From Clitopilus passeckerianus (taxonomy: Eukaryota > Basidiomycota > Agaricomycetes > Agaricales > Entolomataceae): a stretch of DNA of 64,000 nt. This document shows, in pieces, positions 23,204 through 35,051 of the stretch. The position numbers were made by a program, and so were the translations under genes. The notes below the pieces were generated by a model that saw only the letters and a list, made by a program, of their open reading frames with translations, did no database searches and had not been told where the DNA came from. Every line of letters begins with the position of its first letter. Within the stretch, counting starts at the first letter, position 1. Location of the stretch: NCBI GenBank assembly GCA_944990035.1, contig CALYLX010000149.1:620001-684000 (forward strand), written 5' to 3'.

Positions 23204-25967
23204 TCAGATACAGTGTCGATTAGAGCTTTTCCTACACTCGTGAAGCCTCTTATGATCAACCCAACCCTTCACCTGACAGTCCCTAGCTCATGTTCTGTCA
23301 ACACCAATCATCGAGCATATTGTGAGAAACACACGTACCTCCACATTTCTTCAAGAATCCCACCTTCTCGCACACAAAGCATCGCTGCCACGGCCCTGGC
23401 TGCGTTGTCCGAATTTCATCCTCCTGGTTTATCATCTCGAAATCACCACCAGGAAGGTCAATATGCAGCTGCCACACGTCTCCAAACACAAGATAACTTT
23501 GTTTCTCCTCTACACCTCTGACAGCATTCGATCCGAAGAAGTATGCAGAGGATTTCGCAAAGGTGGCGTCGTATTTGGCGTCATGAAGAGCCATTTCCTC
23601 TGTGCGATACCGGCTTGGTACCGTTTCCGCCCTTGCGTATCCCCCATAGAGGTAAGTCTTGCCAGTGTCTGGGTCGCAAACAAGCTGAGCCCTGTAGCGG
23701 TAAGTGGGGAAGCCGCACGTCATGACTTGTTGCCATCGGGACTCTTTAATGATGGGTTGCACCGTGAAGCTGGGTACACCATCATCGTTCTCTTCATCAT
23801 GGGCTGGATATCTGGCGCTTGCACCAGCCCCGGGAGGGTTCCAGATGAAAGTATCTCCATACATGAGGAAGTCCATCGTGTGCGACGTGTTTTGGACGTG
23901 ATACGGGCACATGTGGTTAACGCCTCCGAAGACTATGACCTTATCGAGCTTCAAGTTCTGGAAGAACCGTGTCGGTGTGCAAGAGATGATCTAACAAAAG
24001 CGTGACTTACATACGCGCAGCTCATTGCAAACCTTGGCGAAGGAGGATTGCCAGTAACTCTCTCCCTTCGCCATTTCTCTTTCTGAATATCCCAACTCCA
24101 CATATCATCGTACATCCAGGGGGTCAACGGGCCAAATGCGTTTCCCAGACCAAGCTCAGGCCGCTTCCTATCACATGCGCCATACAACAAATAGAATTTC
24201 TTTCCGTTCCCTTCCACCCATGATGCGGCGCCATGCCGTGGACCCGGTAGGTTCTGCTCATTTTCTGCTGAGGGAACGTATACCCGCTTAGGCGCCTCCA
24301 GCGCAGGGTCTTCAGGTCGAGCTCCATAAAGAGGTTGGAGCCAGCAATGGTAGCACCATTTTTCCCACCGAACACAAGCAACCGATCTCCAATAATTTGC
24401 TGAGAGGAGGCTTCGCAGATGTTGCCAGGCCAAGGCCATCTGAGATCGATTCCGGCTCGCCTATCGTCTAGTGTAGACTGATACGTCGTGTTCACAGATC
24501 CCCAGATACCGGTCTCTAGATCGAGGAAATCAACTTGAGGTCGACCCGTGAATAGGTATGCCCTATTGCTATACATCCTCATTTCCTGGTTTAAGAATAG
24601 AGGATATTCCTTCGTCGATTGCGGGTACTTAGAAACAAACTCCCAAGCAGTGGGATCCTCGAGCTTGAGCCTCCAGACGTCACGAGGGTCGGAGCTCGAG
24701 TGGCTTTTCGAAGAATAGAGGAGTCCACCAGTGACATAGATGTGTCCTAAAAGATCAAAATTAGCACACGAATTCCAAAAAAATAAAAGGCAGACCTTTA
24801 TGGATGAAAGCGGAACAGCTATGCCGCTTGCCTACGGCTTTCCTGGGCTTTGTGAGAAGCTTTTTCCACGCTCCGGGAATTTGCAACTTTGGGTTGCAGA
24901 GTTCAAATCTTGGGTTATGTCCTGGCTCTGGATGGCGGCTCAGTTCAATCATTCCCTTCCGCATCTGTTCGATTAGAACATTCTTATCGACTCCATCGAT
25001 ATTTGCACCATCAAAGCTACTGAAAAATAGTTCCACCAAGACCAAACGATGATGAGCAAGCCCAGTGTTGTTCAGTGCTAGTTGAAAGAAATGTGCGCTG
25101 CTGTTCAGTCCGTACATGATGCTTGCTTGGACTTGATTGATATTCATGCGCGGTCGCTCCCATTCTAAATACCCAGGATTGCTGGCCTTCAATATAAGAG
25201 GGTTCGGCGAGCACACTGACGCACCGTGACTTCTGATGGTGCGTCCTCCGACTTCCACCTGGTACTGAATACTCCTGCACATCACGTCAACTTCCTCATG
25301 CCATGGTAAAATCTGAAAGAAGATTGACATGGGCATGTCAGCCTCAGGGGTGGGTGTTGGGACTGAACTTACAATTTCAGGGTGCAAGTGTCCTTCATGA
25401 ATAGTCGCTTCTGGGATGCCAATATAACACTGTAGGATCAGGTGCCGGTCCTCGACACTTAGTTCGCGGTAGGCCACCTCAGCATCAAAACCTGAATCTT
25501 CTCCGAGCATGAAGAAGCCCGGTCCAAGTAGGAATCGTAGAACATATCCCATTAAACTGCGCTCTATATTATATTTCTTTTGATCTCTGAAAGAGTGAGC
25601 CATTGCCCTATGTCATTTATTCAGCATTCCATTTTGAATCCCGATTTTGGCCAGCTCAAAGTAATAGAAGAACTCACATTGCTTTGTGGCAAAGTTTGCG
25701 AGAGAATCCTAGATCTAAGTCTCCATCGTTCGCGCGTCTGTTTGGGTTGCTGATTCCCTCTTCTCTAAGTTCGTTCATAAGCTTTCCTTCGGCCTCCCTC
25801 ATCATTCCAGGTCTAAAGCTCTCGGGGATTTCTGCCATTCTGGACCACGGTGCGCCTGGTTCTTGAATACTGGATACAAAATTATCCGCTAAGTAAGCAC
25901 TAGCCATGGAAATGTACAGTTCAACCGTGCGGCGTGCCTCCTCGGCACTGACTCGCGGAGGGGGCAT
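23204..25967 (-). pseudogene. Kelch-repeat plus MYND-finger protein, copy B (damaged)
   Basis: This divergent paralogue begins at 25967 (MPPPRVSAEEARRTVELY). It shares the exon plan of copy A: a helical N-terminal part, FHxx-type segment with HPEPGHNPRFEL, then kelch motifs (RLLVFGGKNGATIAGSNLFMEL, WMYDDMWSW, VIVFGGVNHMCP). A one-base shift in an A-run at about 24258-24265 breaks the kelch frame between YTFPQQ and NEQNLPGPRH. The MYND finger is incomplete: CFVCEKVGFLKKCGGTC is present, but the middle Cys pair is gone and only a tail matching DCQ...DHKRLHEC survives out of frame near 23204-23260. It is a pseudogene unless a sequencing error explains the shift. Confidence 0.7.
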
Positions 25968-26597
25968 GATCGGGATTCAGGGTTGCCGGCAAAGTGCAGC
26001 GCGAAGCTGTATGTGACTACCGTAGTCACTCGAAAAGTGGGTGTCGGTTTCTCTTGGGGAACGTATGAATAGCCGATGTGAATGGGATTTCTAACATGTT
26101 ATGACAAGCTGGTAAAGGTCAAAGCGTGAGCTTATACCAAATAGGGTCTGCATCATAATACACTCAATTCGGCAAGGACGAAGCACATTGACCGTTGGTC
26201 TAGAACTGTGTGGCTTGAGGAGGCAAAGGGAACGCGGACCGAGAAGGCACCGGCAGTCAAAGCCAAATAAACAGCCGAATTGGGCGAACCGTGATGGCCA
26301 GATCTGGGCCAGACCTTTTTCGGTCACGGTATGGCATACTTACTCTACACTCACACTGCTGTGAATTTTTGACTTGTTCTAACACGCTAGGAAAGCCATG
26401 GTACTTGCGCGTGGCAGCGAGGCCCCCTGCTTAAATATGTTTGAGGACACCCACTCACTTCTCAAGTTCCCCTTCTTCATCCCGTTGCCCAACATTCGGC
26501 CCCCATAGATCTTTGAGTTAGCTCTGAACTGTATCTAAATGACGAGGGCAGGTCTGAGCCACATGGTGAAAACGGTTCTTCTTGAGGAAGCATTTTC
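25968..26597. other. Intergenic between kelch copies B and C
   Basis: The two copies are divergent here. A TATA-like taaatat lies at about 26433 on the plus strand. No further gene is seen. Confidence 0.4.
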
Positions 26598-27884
26598 AAA
26601 CTCACGGATCGCATAGGAGGTCGTTCACCCAGAGAAGATTTCCAAACCATCTCGGAGAGAGCCAAACCAGCGGCGACCAGGGAGGAATTAGCCGAATTCA
26701 GAATCATCGCGGCTCTCAATCTCGTTCCTCCAAGTGACAGTAACTATGTTCAGTATGATCCTGAGAAAACGGTGCGGTAAGCCTAATATCCTTTGATATA
26801 TCTCTGATACAGACGTTTGAACTAACACTTCGACTAGGCGATAGTCCGAAGATTCATGTTGCACAAGAAATGCTGGATAACTAAACAGCTCTGCACTCGA
26901 CCCGCTTGGTATCTAGATGGAATTAAATCTTGGATACCTCGCGGAAAGGATGCCGAGGCCTTCAGAAACATCTGCGACGGCCTGAAGGATGTTACCAGTC
27001 GCCATCCTGACCCAAGCTTCAACTCGAAATTCCAGCTCATAAATCCGAAAGCTACAGGTCTGCGGGGCATGGAAGCAACCGATGATTCATTCGGGCTAGA
27101 CTATCGGAAAAAGAGTGAATGCTGCTTCATTCATATGGAAAAGTTCGTACGTTCCGATTTTGTGTTGGTATTAGTCTATTCTAATCCACATGCGGGTTCT
27201 TTGTACGTCGTGGGCGGTTCTGCAGAGGGCGATAAAGAAGATCGGAAGCCGTCAGATCCGCGTGACCTTTGGCACGTCGGATTGGAACCTCACGGCGAAT
27301 GGAAGGTTGCTTCGAGATGCCCCGTTTCCAGGCGAGACTTCCCAATAAGATCCATTCCTTGAACGATCCAGGTCTCCAGCAACAAGGCCTACCTATTCCT
27401 TGGGAGACTTTGGTTGGACGTCCGTGATCTCAAGACAGGCAGGTGGGAAACAGCGAAAACAAGATACAAATGCACGGCTGCAGACAGGCTTGCTAGCATT
27501 GGGTCTGATTGGCTTTGGCCTGCGAAATTCGTCATAATTTCTGCCCAGCATATCATAGGGGACCGTCTACTGGTGTTCGGGGGTTTGAACTCCAATAGAG
27601 TGGGTTCCAACTTACTCATGGAGCTTAACCTAAACATGATGCGAAGGCGGCGCCTTAGTTGTGCTGTTCATGCACAACAGCATAGTGACCCGTCTGGTCC
27701 TGGTCCACGTTACAACCCAGCCTCGTGGGTGGTACTGTATGGCTCATGTGATCAGAGGAAACCTGAATTCGGCCAAGGTAACAAGTTTGGCCCCACCGAA
27801 TGTTGAGTATATGACGACTTCTGGACCTGGGAAATCATCTCTGGTAACCCTCCCGCACCCAAGTCAGATATGAGCTATGTCTAT
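26598..27884 (+). pseudogene. Kelch-MYND family, copy C (truncated, with stops)
   Basis: Exon pieces match the family: ELAEFRIIAALNLV...YDPEK, then VTSRHPDPSFNSKFQL and kelch-type segments (LYVVGGS, AYLFLGRLWLDVRDLKTG, RLLVFGGLNSNRVGSNLLMEL, PGPRYNPASW). Two in-frame TGA codons interrupt the kelch part, at 27360 and at about 27804; the second replaces the Trp of the family's WVYDD motif. The section between the N-terminal helices and the HPDP motif is shortened, and nothing of the last kelch blades or MYND finger follows the donor at 27885. Clearly a pseudogene. Confidence 0.75.
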
Positions 27885-28090
27885 GTGAGCTTCCTTTGTA
27901 ACCTCGCATCCCTATATGATAAAGGTTCAACATACGTTACTCTATTTCTGACGTTTTATTTGTTCTTTGGTACTCAAATCACTTCTGAATTTCAACCAAG
28001 CCCTAATGTTCACCGTGCATATCGTACAATAACTCTATGTGAATTACGATGTGTCTTTGATTGCACGTATGAAGGCTACCTTGGTTTCTG

Positions 28091-29436
28091 TTACCGCGAG
28101 TTTCCATTGCCCAGTAGCGATGTTCTTTCATCGTCTGCTCCATCTCCATGGTACATTCTTCTCATTTCCCTGATTCTCTTCGTGCCCCAACCTTTGGTGG
28201 CACTGTATACAGAACTCACCCCGCTGCCCATACCCTTTCCGACCGCTTCCTTGAGCCTTACAAGTAGATCGCCTCCCTCTTGAATCCTATCGTCCCGTAT
28301 TCTATATTCACTATCCACAATAACAGCTACCGCGCTTAGTGTGGTATAGACCGCTGCTAGTGAGGTTGATGCAGATATCATGAATTGAATGATAATCTGG
28401 AGTTTGGCAGCCTGCTCAACAGATGCACCTCCAAGGATGGCACCAGTCATCATTCCCGGAATCGAAATAATACCGAGAACACTTGTGCAGCGCCAATCTC
28501 AGCAGGCGTCGCTGTAGGGAAGTGAAAGAACGAACCTCATATTATTTATACTAGGCGTAAGGGCCGTCCGTAATGCCTGTCGGACAATCGGACGACAGGC
28601 TTCCATCCGGGTAGCCCCAAATGCCAGCATCACCTCTACCCTTTCACGGTTTTCGCTGGTGAACCTCAGGAAGATATTTCCACGGCGGAGAGATGACGGT
28701 ACCACATACCTGAGCTCTCTTAATACATATCCCACAGCTATTCCTATACCCGAAATAGTGTTTCCACAAAGCATCCCCACGATTGGAACTAATTTCGTGG
28801 AATAGGTTGAGGACTAGCCGTCAGGTACAAAAAATGCAGAGGACCGTACTGAATTTAATCGGTTTCCAAAACGGCTCATTTTCAATGGCGACAATCGAGC
28901 CTATGATCGCAATCGGTATCGTAGAGCCCGCCATAGCTACAAGGACAGAAAGGAACTGGGACCGAGGTTCAGGTCATCCATCGATACTCTTTGACAAAGC
29001 AGGAAACGCACCATTCCGCTGTATCTTCGGGTTGAGTTGTTGACAACTGCGCTGCGCCGAAAAGGTGAATAAAAGTCATGGTTGTCCAGTGGTCGAAACT
29101 TGCCGATTTCGAAGGCCCCAAGCGTATTCAAGAGTACTATAGATAAGAGCATGTTACGACTTTGTTTGGAAATGGCAGCAATAGCAGGCGGTGGAAGTAC
29201 TCACGTGCGATACCTGCAGTTATCCATGGATTTTCGTATAGGAAGACTGAAGCGAGAACAGTAGCCACTAATCCAAGCTGTATGATACATCTTGCCGCTG
29301 CGATAGCCAGCGAAATGCCAACGCCCAATCCCAGTGCACCAGAGATAATAACATTGAACCCAATGAAAGAGAGGGCGAACCCAACGTTAATCCATGTTAT
29401 GTTTGTCGGAGAGTTGTCCGGGCCGCCTGAATCCAT
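28091..29436 (-). CDS. UPF0014 (FetB/YbbM-like) membrane protein, copy 1
   Basis: The UPF0014 family includes bacterial FetB, an iron-export permease, and plant STAR2/ALS3, all polytopic membrane subunits. The protein starts at 29436 (MDSGGPDNSPTNITW). Helices include VGFALSFIGFNVIISGALGLGVG, IPIVGMLCGNTISGIGIAVGY and IIQFMISASTSLAAVYTT. The family signature ENRERVEVMLAFGATRMEA, then ALRTALTPSINNM and GIISIPGMMTGAILGGASV, are all present. About seven introns keep the frame open; one has GC-AG borders (29047-29103). The C-terminus is charged (DDERTSLLGNGNSR). Iron transport is inferred from bacterial relatives. Confidence 0.85.
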
Positions 29437-29884
29437 CTCGTCCGAGTCGTCGAAGTGGGCAGAAACTAGTCAGAATAGCCCGGCGTATGATTGGTTGGGA
29501 TACCGATCAAATGGCCGAATTTGGTATGGATAGACTTTGCAGGTACCACCACAATGTCGATCGTTTTCGAGTCTTGACACGCCCTGTCATCCGAACATGA
29601 AGGAAGGCTCTAATGGAGAATAACAAGAAGAATCGGCCGTTCTTCTGGCATTCTTGACTGTAGATATGGACAGGTTCTCTATGGGCACCACTCGAAATAC
29701 GGCCGCGTGCTATCGTTGCTTTCATACACCACATTTCACTTTACGACTCGGACGTTCGGGCGAGGGTCCAACGCTAATTGGTTCTATGTATCAATTAGTT
29801 AGGTGTACGATACCGATCGTACAATGGCTCTATGATTTACGATGGGTCTTGATAGCACGTATCTATATTGCTTTCGATTTCATC
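29437..29884. other. Spacer between the UPF0014 copies
   Basis: It contains the promoter side of copy 1 and the 3' side of copy 2. No gene is seen. Confidence 0.5.
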
Positions 29885-31253
29885 TCACCGTGAGTTCCCA
29901 TTGCCTAGCAGCGACGTTCTTTCGTCGTCTGGCGCATCACCGTGGTGCTTTCCCCTCCTCGCTTTCATCTTGCTTTGCCCCCAGGTTTTGAACGCGCTGT
30001 ATACACAACCTAGCCCGCTCCCCATGCCTCTTCCAACCGCTTCCTTGAGTCTCACAAGCAAGTGGCCTCCCTCTTGAATTCTATCATCACGTATCCTGTG
30101 TTCACCGTCCACGGTCACGGCTACTACGCTCAGGGTAGTGTAGACAGCCGCTAGTGCTGTTGACGCGGAAATCATGAATTGAATAATCATCTGGAGTTTC
30201 GCAGCGTGCTCGACTGAGGCACCTCCGAGGATTGCGCCAGTCATCATTCCTGGAATCGAAATGATACCAAGGACACTGTTTCATACGTAAAAGAATTCAG
30301 TAAGGCATGGTAGGTGGTAGGGCCAAAGTGGATATTTCAACCTCATGTTATTTATACTGGGTGTGAGGGCCGTTCGTAGAGCCTCCCGAGCAATCGGACG
30401 ACACGCTTCCATCCGCGAAGCACCGAATGCCAACATGATCTCGACTTTTTCTCGGTTTTCACTGTAAGATTGTCGGCCTATCATTGAGCATGACTTCTCT
30501 GAGACGGGGCGGGAACGCGAAACTCACCAGAGCTCTTTCAACACAGATCCTACTGCCACCACGATCCCTGAGATGGTACTCCCGCAAAGCATCCCAACGA
30601 TTGGGACTAGTGTCGTCAGAATTGCCCCGGCAGCTTCAAAGGTAGGGGACCTTACTGAATTTGATCGGCTTCCAGAACGGGTCATTTTGAATTGCAAGCT
30701 TGGATCCTATCACGGCGATGGGTATAGTTGAGCCCACCATAGCCACAAGAACAGAAAGGAACTGGAATACCCCAATGACGTCGTCAGCCCATGCAATGTT
30801 GGTATACGGATTCGCGAACGCACCATTCCGCTATATCTTCTAGGCGACTTGTTGACGACTACACTGCGCCGAGAAAGTCAGTCAAATATCCCCTGACTAC
30901 AAGAGATCGAGACTTGCCGATTTCGAAAGAGCCAAGGATATTCAGGAGTACTAAAGGTGACAGTACGTCAGACCCTTCTTGTCAGGGCGGAAAGAGAACT
31001 GTTCGTAGTAAGAGGACTCACGGGAGATACCAGCAGTAATCCATGGATTCTCGTGCATAAAAACTGAGGCCAGCACTATCGCGACTAAAGCGAGCTGAAC
31101 GATGCATCTTGCTGCTGCGACCGCCAGCGAGGTGCCAACCCCCAGGCCCAGCACACCAGATACCACCACATTGAAACCGATGAAGGAGAGAGCAAGCCCA
31201 ACGTTAGCCCACGTAATGTTCGTTGGAGGATTGTCTGGCCCGCCTGACTCCAT
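29885..31253 (-). CDS. UPF0014 (FetB/YbbM-like) membrane protein, copy 2
   Basis: A tandem paralogue of the gene at 28091-29436, same strand, same exon plan, and strongly similar throughout (ENREKVEIMLAFGASRMEA, ALRTALTPSINNM, GIISIPGMMTGAILGGASV, end DDERTSLLGNGNSR). ATG at 31253 (MESGGPDNPPTNITW). Splicing by eye gives an open frame across all exons, including the same GC-AG intron (30859-30917). Differences cluster in the loops and the C-terminal tail. Like copy 1 it is expected in a cellular or organellar membrane; the transported substrate is unknown. Confidence 0.85.
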
Positions 31254-31719
31254 TGTCGCGTCGTCGAAGTGTGAAACCAAGAATTTGCAAAAATTGGTTG
31301 AGAATAGGCCCCGTATGATTGGTTGGAGCGACTCGGCGCAATGGCCGAAATTGGCAATTTATTGACGTCCGGTGTTTATTCTTGGCGCTATCGCTAAATA
31401 GTGCGCACCGCCACATTGTCGATCACTGAGGATACTCCTCAAGGGACCGGCAGATCCCGAACACCTCTCAGAGCGTCAGCAAGTCGACTGGTTCTACACT
31501 CTAGGAGTCTGGCTCATAACCATCCGTCGTGGGCTGATACCGTGGTCTTGATCAAAACCTTGCATGTCTAGTGTCCAGGACGTGGACTCAGAGTGACCTT
31601 TTTACCCAGATACATGCCAACCATGCTACGTGAGCAGAACCGACTGACACTTTGGTCTATCGCTCTATAGGCTCCCGAAGCTCTTCATCTGCTTAATTGA
31701 AACTTGCCCACATTAGAAA
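31254..31719. other. Intergenic, no gene seen
   Basis: Upstream side of UPF0014 copy 2. No ORF with features. Confidence 0.5.
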
Positions 31720-32211
31720 TGACCATTGGATTCAACTCTCGCCCCAACAGACTCGGACTCGAATGCGAAGTTCAAGGTACTTCCAAGCTTCTCCTTCCTT
31801 TGATTTACTCAATACTGACGCTTAATGATGTCTTTCTTCGTCATTAGTGGAGATTAGACCGTGTCTCCGGCACAACAGGCATGTATACCATTCGACCTTC
31901 GTGTCTGATCTCTGGATCGGTATGGCCCCATCCTCAAGTCAGCCTGGCAGCGACAAATAGACAAGAGGATCAAAAGCCGGGTGTCAAATGTAGCGGGGGT
32001 GAGAGTCGGGCAGGAAGAGGTGCAGGGTAAGGGAGATAGGATTCTGGGGCCTGGAGAGAAGGTCGTGAGGTTGAAGAAGAAAGGTGTTGATGAGGTTGTG
32101 CTGGTGAATGGACTTGAGGAAGGAAGGCGATCCGAGGACGCAACGTTTGGGACGAGACCTGTGGCACATGTTACTACTCCTGGGTATGGGACACCTTGTA
32201 TAGTCGAGTAG
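31720..32211 (+). pseudogene. Internally deleted copy of the trefoil-GMC gene at 38021-40938
   Basis: Bases from 31723 match the end of exon 1 of the larger gene (CCATTGGAT..CAACTCTCGCCC); 31855-31965 match its second exon (WRLDRVSGTTGMYTIRPS). The sequence then jumps directly to the last about 80 codons (SNVAGVRVGQEE, LKKKGVDEVVLV, HVTTPGYGTPCIVE). The whole flavin-binding region is missing, and the second exon is frame-disturbed. The orientation is opposite to the parent. It is a relic of a segmental duplication rather than a working gene. Confidence 0.8.
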
Positions 32212-32611
32212 ATTGGATGAAGTTATTCAGAGACGTATTGGTATTGGTTATTATAGCCGACAGAATCCAAGAATCAGCATCATAAATTTCTCATTTGAGG
32301 CTTGGCGTTACAACAGCCAGGCTGCTGGAGCACCCAATGGATAAGAATACCAAGCAAAGCTGGCGGCTCCTAGCCCCCAAAAATCTTGTAAATCTAGAAC
32401 CTACTTCGAATGGACTTTGGATGCAATTGACGTTCAATTCAGGGCGAATGTATACGAATTCATTGACGCCCAAATTACGACTCGGATCGTAATAAGAGCA
32501 AGGTTCTTTGTCCATTATTCATTACTATACGATACTTCCATCTATGTATTATAAATCCAGCTCATCTGAGACACCTGGACAACCCTCTTCTGCCAACCTC
32601 AGCACAGTCGG
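32212..32611. other. Intergenic, no gene seen
   Basis: Convergent 3' flanks of the GMC relic and PGS1. Confidence 0.5.
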
Positions 32612-34654
32612 CTACAACATCCCCTTAACCAACCACACAATAATCTTCGTCAAGAACCTAACCGGCCTCTTATCACCCTTCCACTCGCTTGCATGCTCCC
32701 TAATCCTCTCCAGCTCCTCTCCCAACTTCAGTCGCAGACTCTCTACCGGTGAGACCGGGGTTTCCTGTGCAGAAGCAGCTACCACACCCGATGATGCACC
32801 CGAAGCGTGGACAGGCAACACTATGACGAAACTCAACTCGGTATCGATATGTGTTGAGCGAGCGTTGAGGTTCGTCGATCCGAAGAGCGTAGCCACTGGC
32901 GGCTCCGGCCTTCCCCCTAAACGCCCATTCCTGCTCGAAGAACTGGGGGAGCCAGGGGATACCCATATCCCCTTGGCATGATATGTCCATCCGTCCTTTC
33001 TCCACTCCTCCAACTTCACTCTTCCTCCTTCCCTTCCACTAACACTCGTTTGTGAATCCTCTTCCGGCGCCTTCTCTTCTCCCCACCACCTCCCCATCCT
33101 CCTTACTACCTCCACGAACCGCCTCTCCTTAAAGACATACCCCTCCGGAATTCGTCCACTGATGCCTTTGCTCCCATAAAACCCATTCGCTTCTGGGGCT
33201 GCGACTACGATCCTGGTGTCGGCAGGAGAGTAGAGAACGTGTGATTGGTATGGCTGGTAGAGGGAAAAGTAGCCTGATGTTAGGTCGATGAGTGGCTTGG
33301 GGCTTGGGGATGAGAGGGAGGGGGAGGAAGCGGAGGAAGAGAAGATGGCAGAGAAAGCAGACTCTTCCTCGCGGATGTTGAACTGGCCGGCTTGGATGAT
33401 TGGGAAGAGTAGTACTTCGTCCTTATTCTTCTTCTCTTTGGAATTTGGGGGAGAGTTTGTTGTGGTATCCACTGCTATTGAATGGACATCTCTCTGCTTT
33501 GACTGGAATCCAGCTAACGCGGTTTCGGCTTTCTTCTGGATGTGGTGTGGGTGTGTGGATGGGTCAGGCCAGTGCAGAGTGTAGTCGTCTCGTCTAATGG
33601 TGTAGATGTTGGGCTCAAAGGTTGTTGCGAATGAAGGCGCCGGTGGAAGAAGTCGATACGAGAATGCCGACACAGTCTGTAAAAAGTCGAGACAGTACTG
33701 AGCCAACGTAGGCTGCGAGGCGAAGTGAATGTATCGGTCTTGTCGATTTGTGAAATACGACTCGTTGAGATTGGCTCTATGTGCCACAAGGGTTAATGCT
33801 AGTCTGAAACCTGGTCTCCAAGATGGAAGGTTGTACTAACCCACTAATCATCACTTCCCCATCCGCGCCATACACCTTCGCATGCCAGGTTCCCCAGCCC
33901 TCGTTAAACCTCGGTGGGACCAGCTTCGCCAACCACCCTCTCAGGTGCGGACTCCGGAACATTGATACGTGCACTCTGTCAGGAAACTGTTGCAGGACCG
34001 GGAGAAGGAGGTGAGCCGTGGACGAGGAGGGCGAGGACCCTGGACGTGTGGAGCGGTTGAAGTCCAGTGTGAGGTAGAGTTGCAAGGAGGGGTTAGAGGA
34101 GAGGGCGGTGTGGAGAGCGGATATCTAGAGTCCGCAAGGAGGAGGGCGGGTTAGTCCATGGAGGAGAGAGCAGGAAGAAGCAGACTGGCCAGTCCTTTTT
34201 CTTTCGAGCCAATGTACAGAGACGAGATGAATATCCTTTCCTTCGCCCGGTAGATCATCTCCTGCGTGTTTTGTTGAGATCAAAGATGTCTGTGGGTAAT
34301 GGTAAGGGGGACAAGACGAACCAGAAGACGCTGATAAAATTCGACTGGGTCATTGAGGATTGATATGCTCTCTGCTGGCAGGCTGAACCCAGGTTGTTTT
34401 TCAGCTAGATGTTCTGTCAGAGAGAGAGAAATAGGGTGTATTGAACTTGAGGCAACGACGTTTGTCGAATACGCCCGACATGTCAATAGGTTATGACTTG
34501 AACTCCTCGACGTGGTTAATCTGTGGAGGTTCCTGCAGGTTGCAGCACGGGGTGTAGGGGCCGTTGAGCATTTTCGACGACATATAGCTGAGACTGTGAG
34601 CTGCTGGCTGTGCTTTGCGAGGCTTGTCAGTTGGACGCGGGAGGCGGAGAGCAT
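32612..34654 (-). CDS. PGS1: Mitochondrial phosphatidylglycerophosphate synthase (PLD-type)
   Basis: Pgs1 joins CDP-diacylglycerol and glycerol-3-phosphate to make phosphatidylglycerophosphate, the committed step to cardiolipin in mitochondria. The start at 34654 (MLSASRVQLTSLAKHSQQL) gives a basic mitochondrial presequence; an earlier in-frame codon exists but fits less well. The two phospholipase-D HKD motifs are visible: WHAKVYGADGEVMISGANLNES around 33840, across an intron, and YHAKGIWVS...FGSTNLNARS near 32900. Also typical are RIFISSLYIGSKEK and PSLQLYLTLDFNRSTRP. A Ser/Pro-rich insertion lies between the two halves. Four exons. Confidence 0.92.
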
Positions 34655-35051
34655 GGATTGACCAAGGCAGAAGCAGGTTGGCCGACGTCGGGTCTCAAAA
34701 TGGAAGTCGTGATCCCGACTCAAACTTTCCCACGTTATGTCCTGCCAACACTTGCTAGTGACCAACACACATTTCCTCCCGCTCAATCCCGAATATTGAA
34801 CTGTAGGACTGCTCTTCCGTCGAATGCAACAGAAAGACCCTAGGTGTCACAATCAAATCCGCGGACCGTTAATCACCGAACGACTCCCTGTTTGAATCAC
34901 AAGATGCCATCGTTCAGCGACGAATGTTTGAATTGGAGGACCATGTGGCCTCATTGGACTTAAGGAAGTCTGTCTCTTATATAAGACCAAACTCGTAGCC
35001 AAACCCACTACAACAGCTCCCAAAATGCAATAGGATAGCTTATCGGGTCCA
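34655..35051. other. Shared upstream region of PGS1 and kelch-MYND copy D
   Basis: The flanking genes are divergent. No ORF with recognisable features. Confidence 0.45.
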
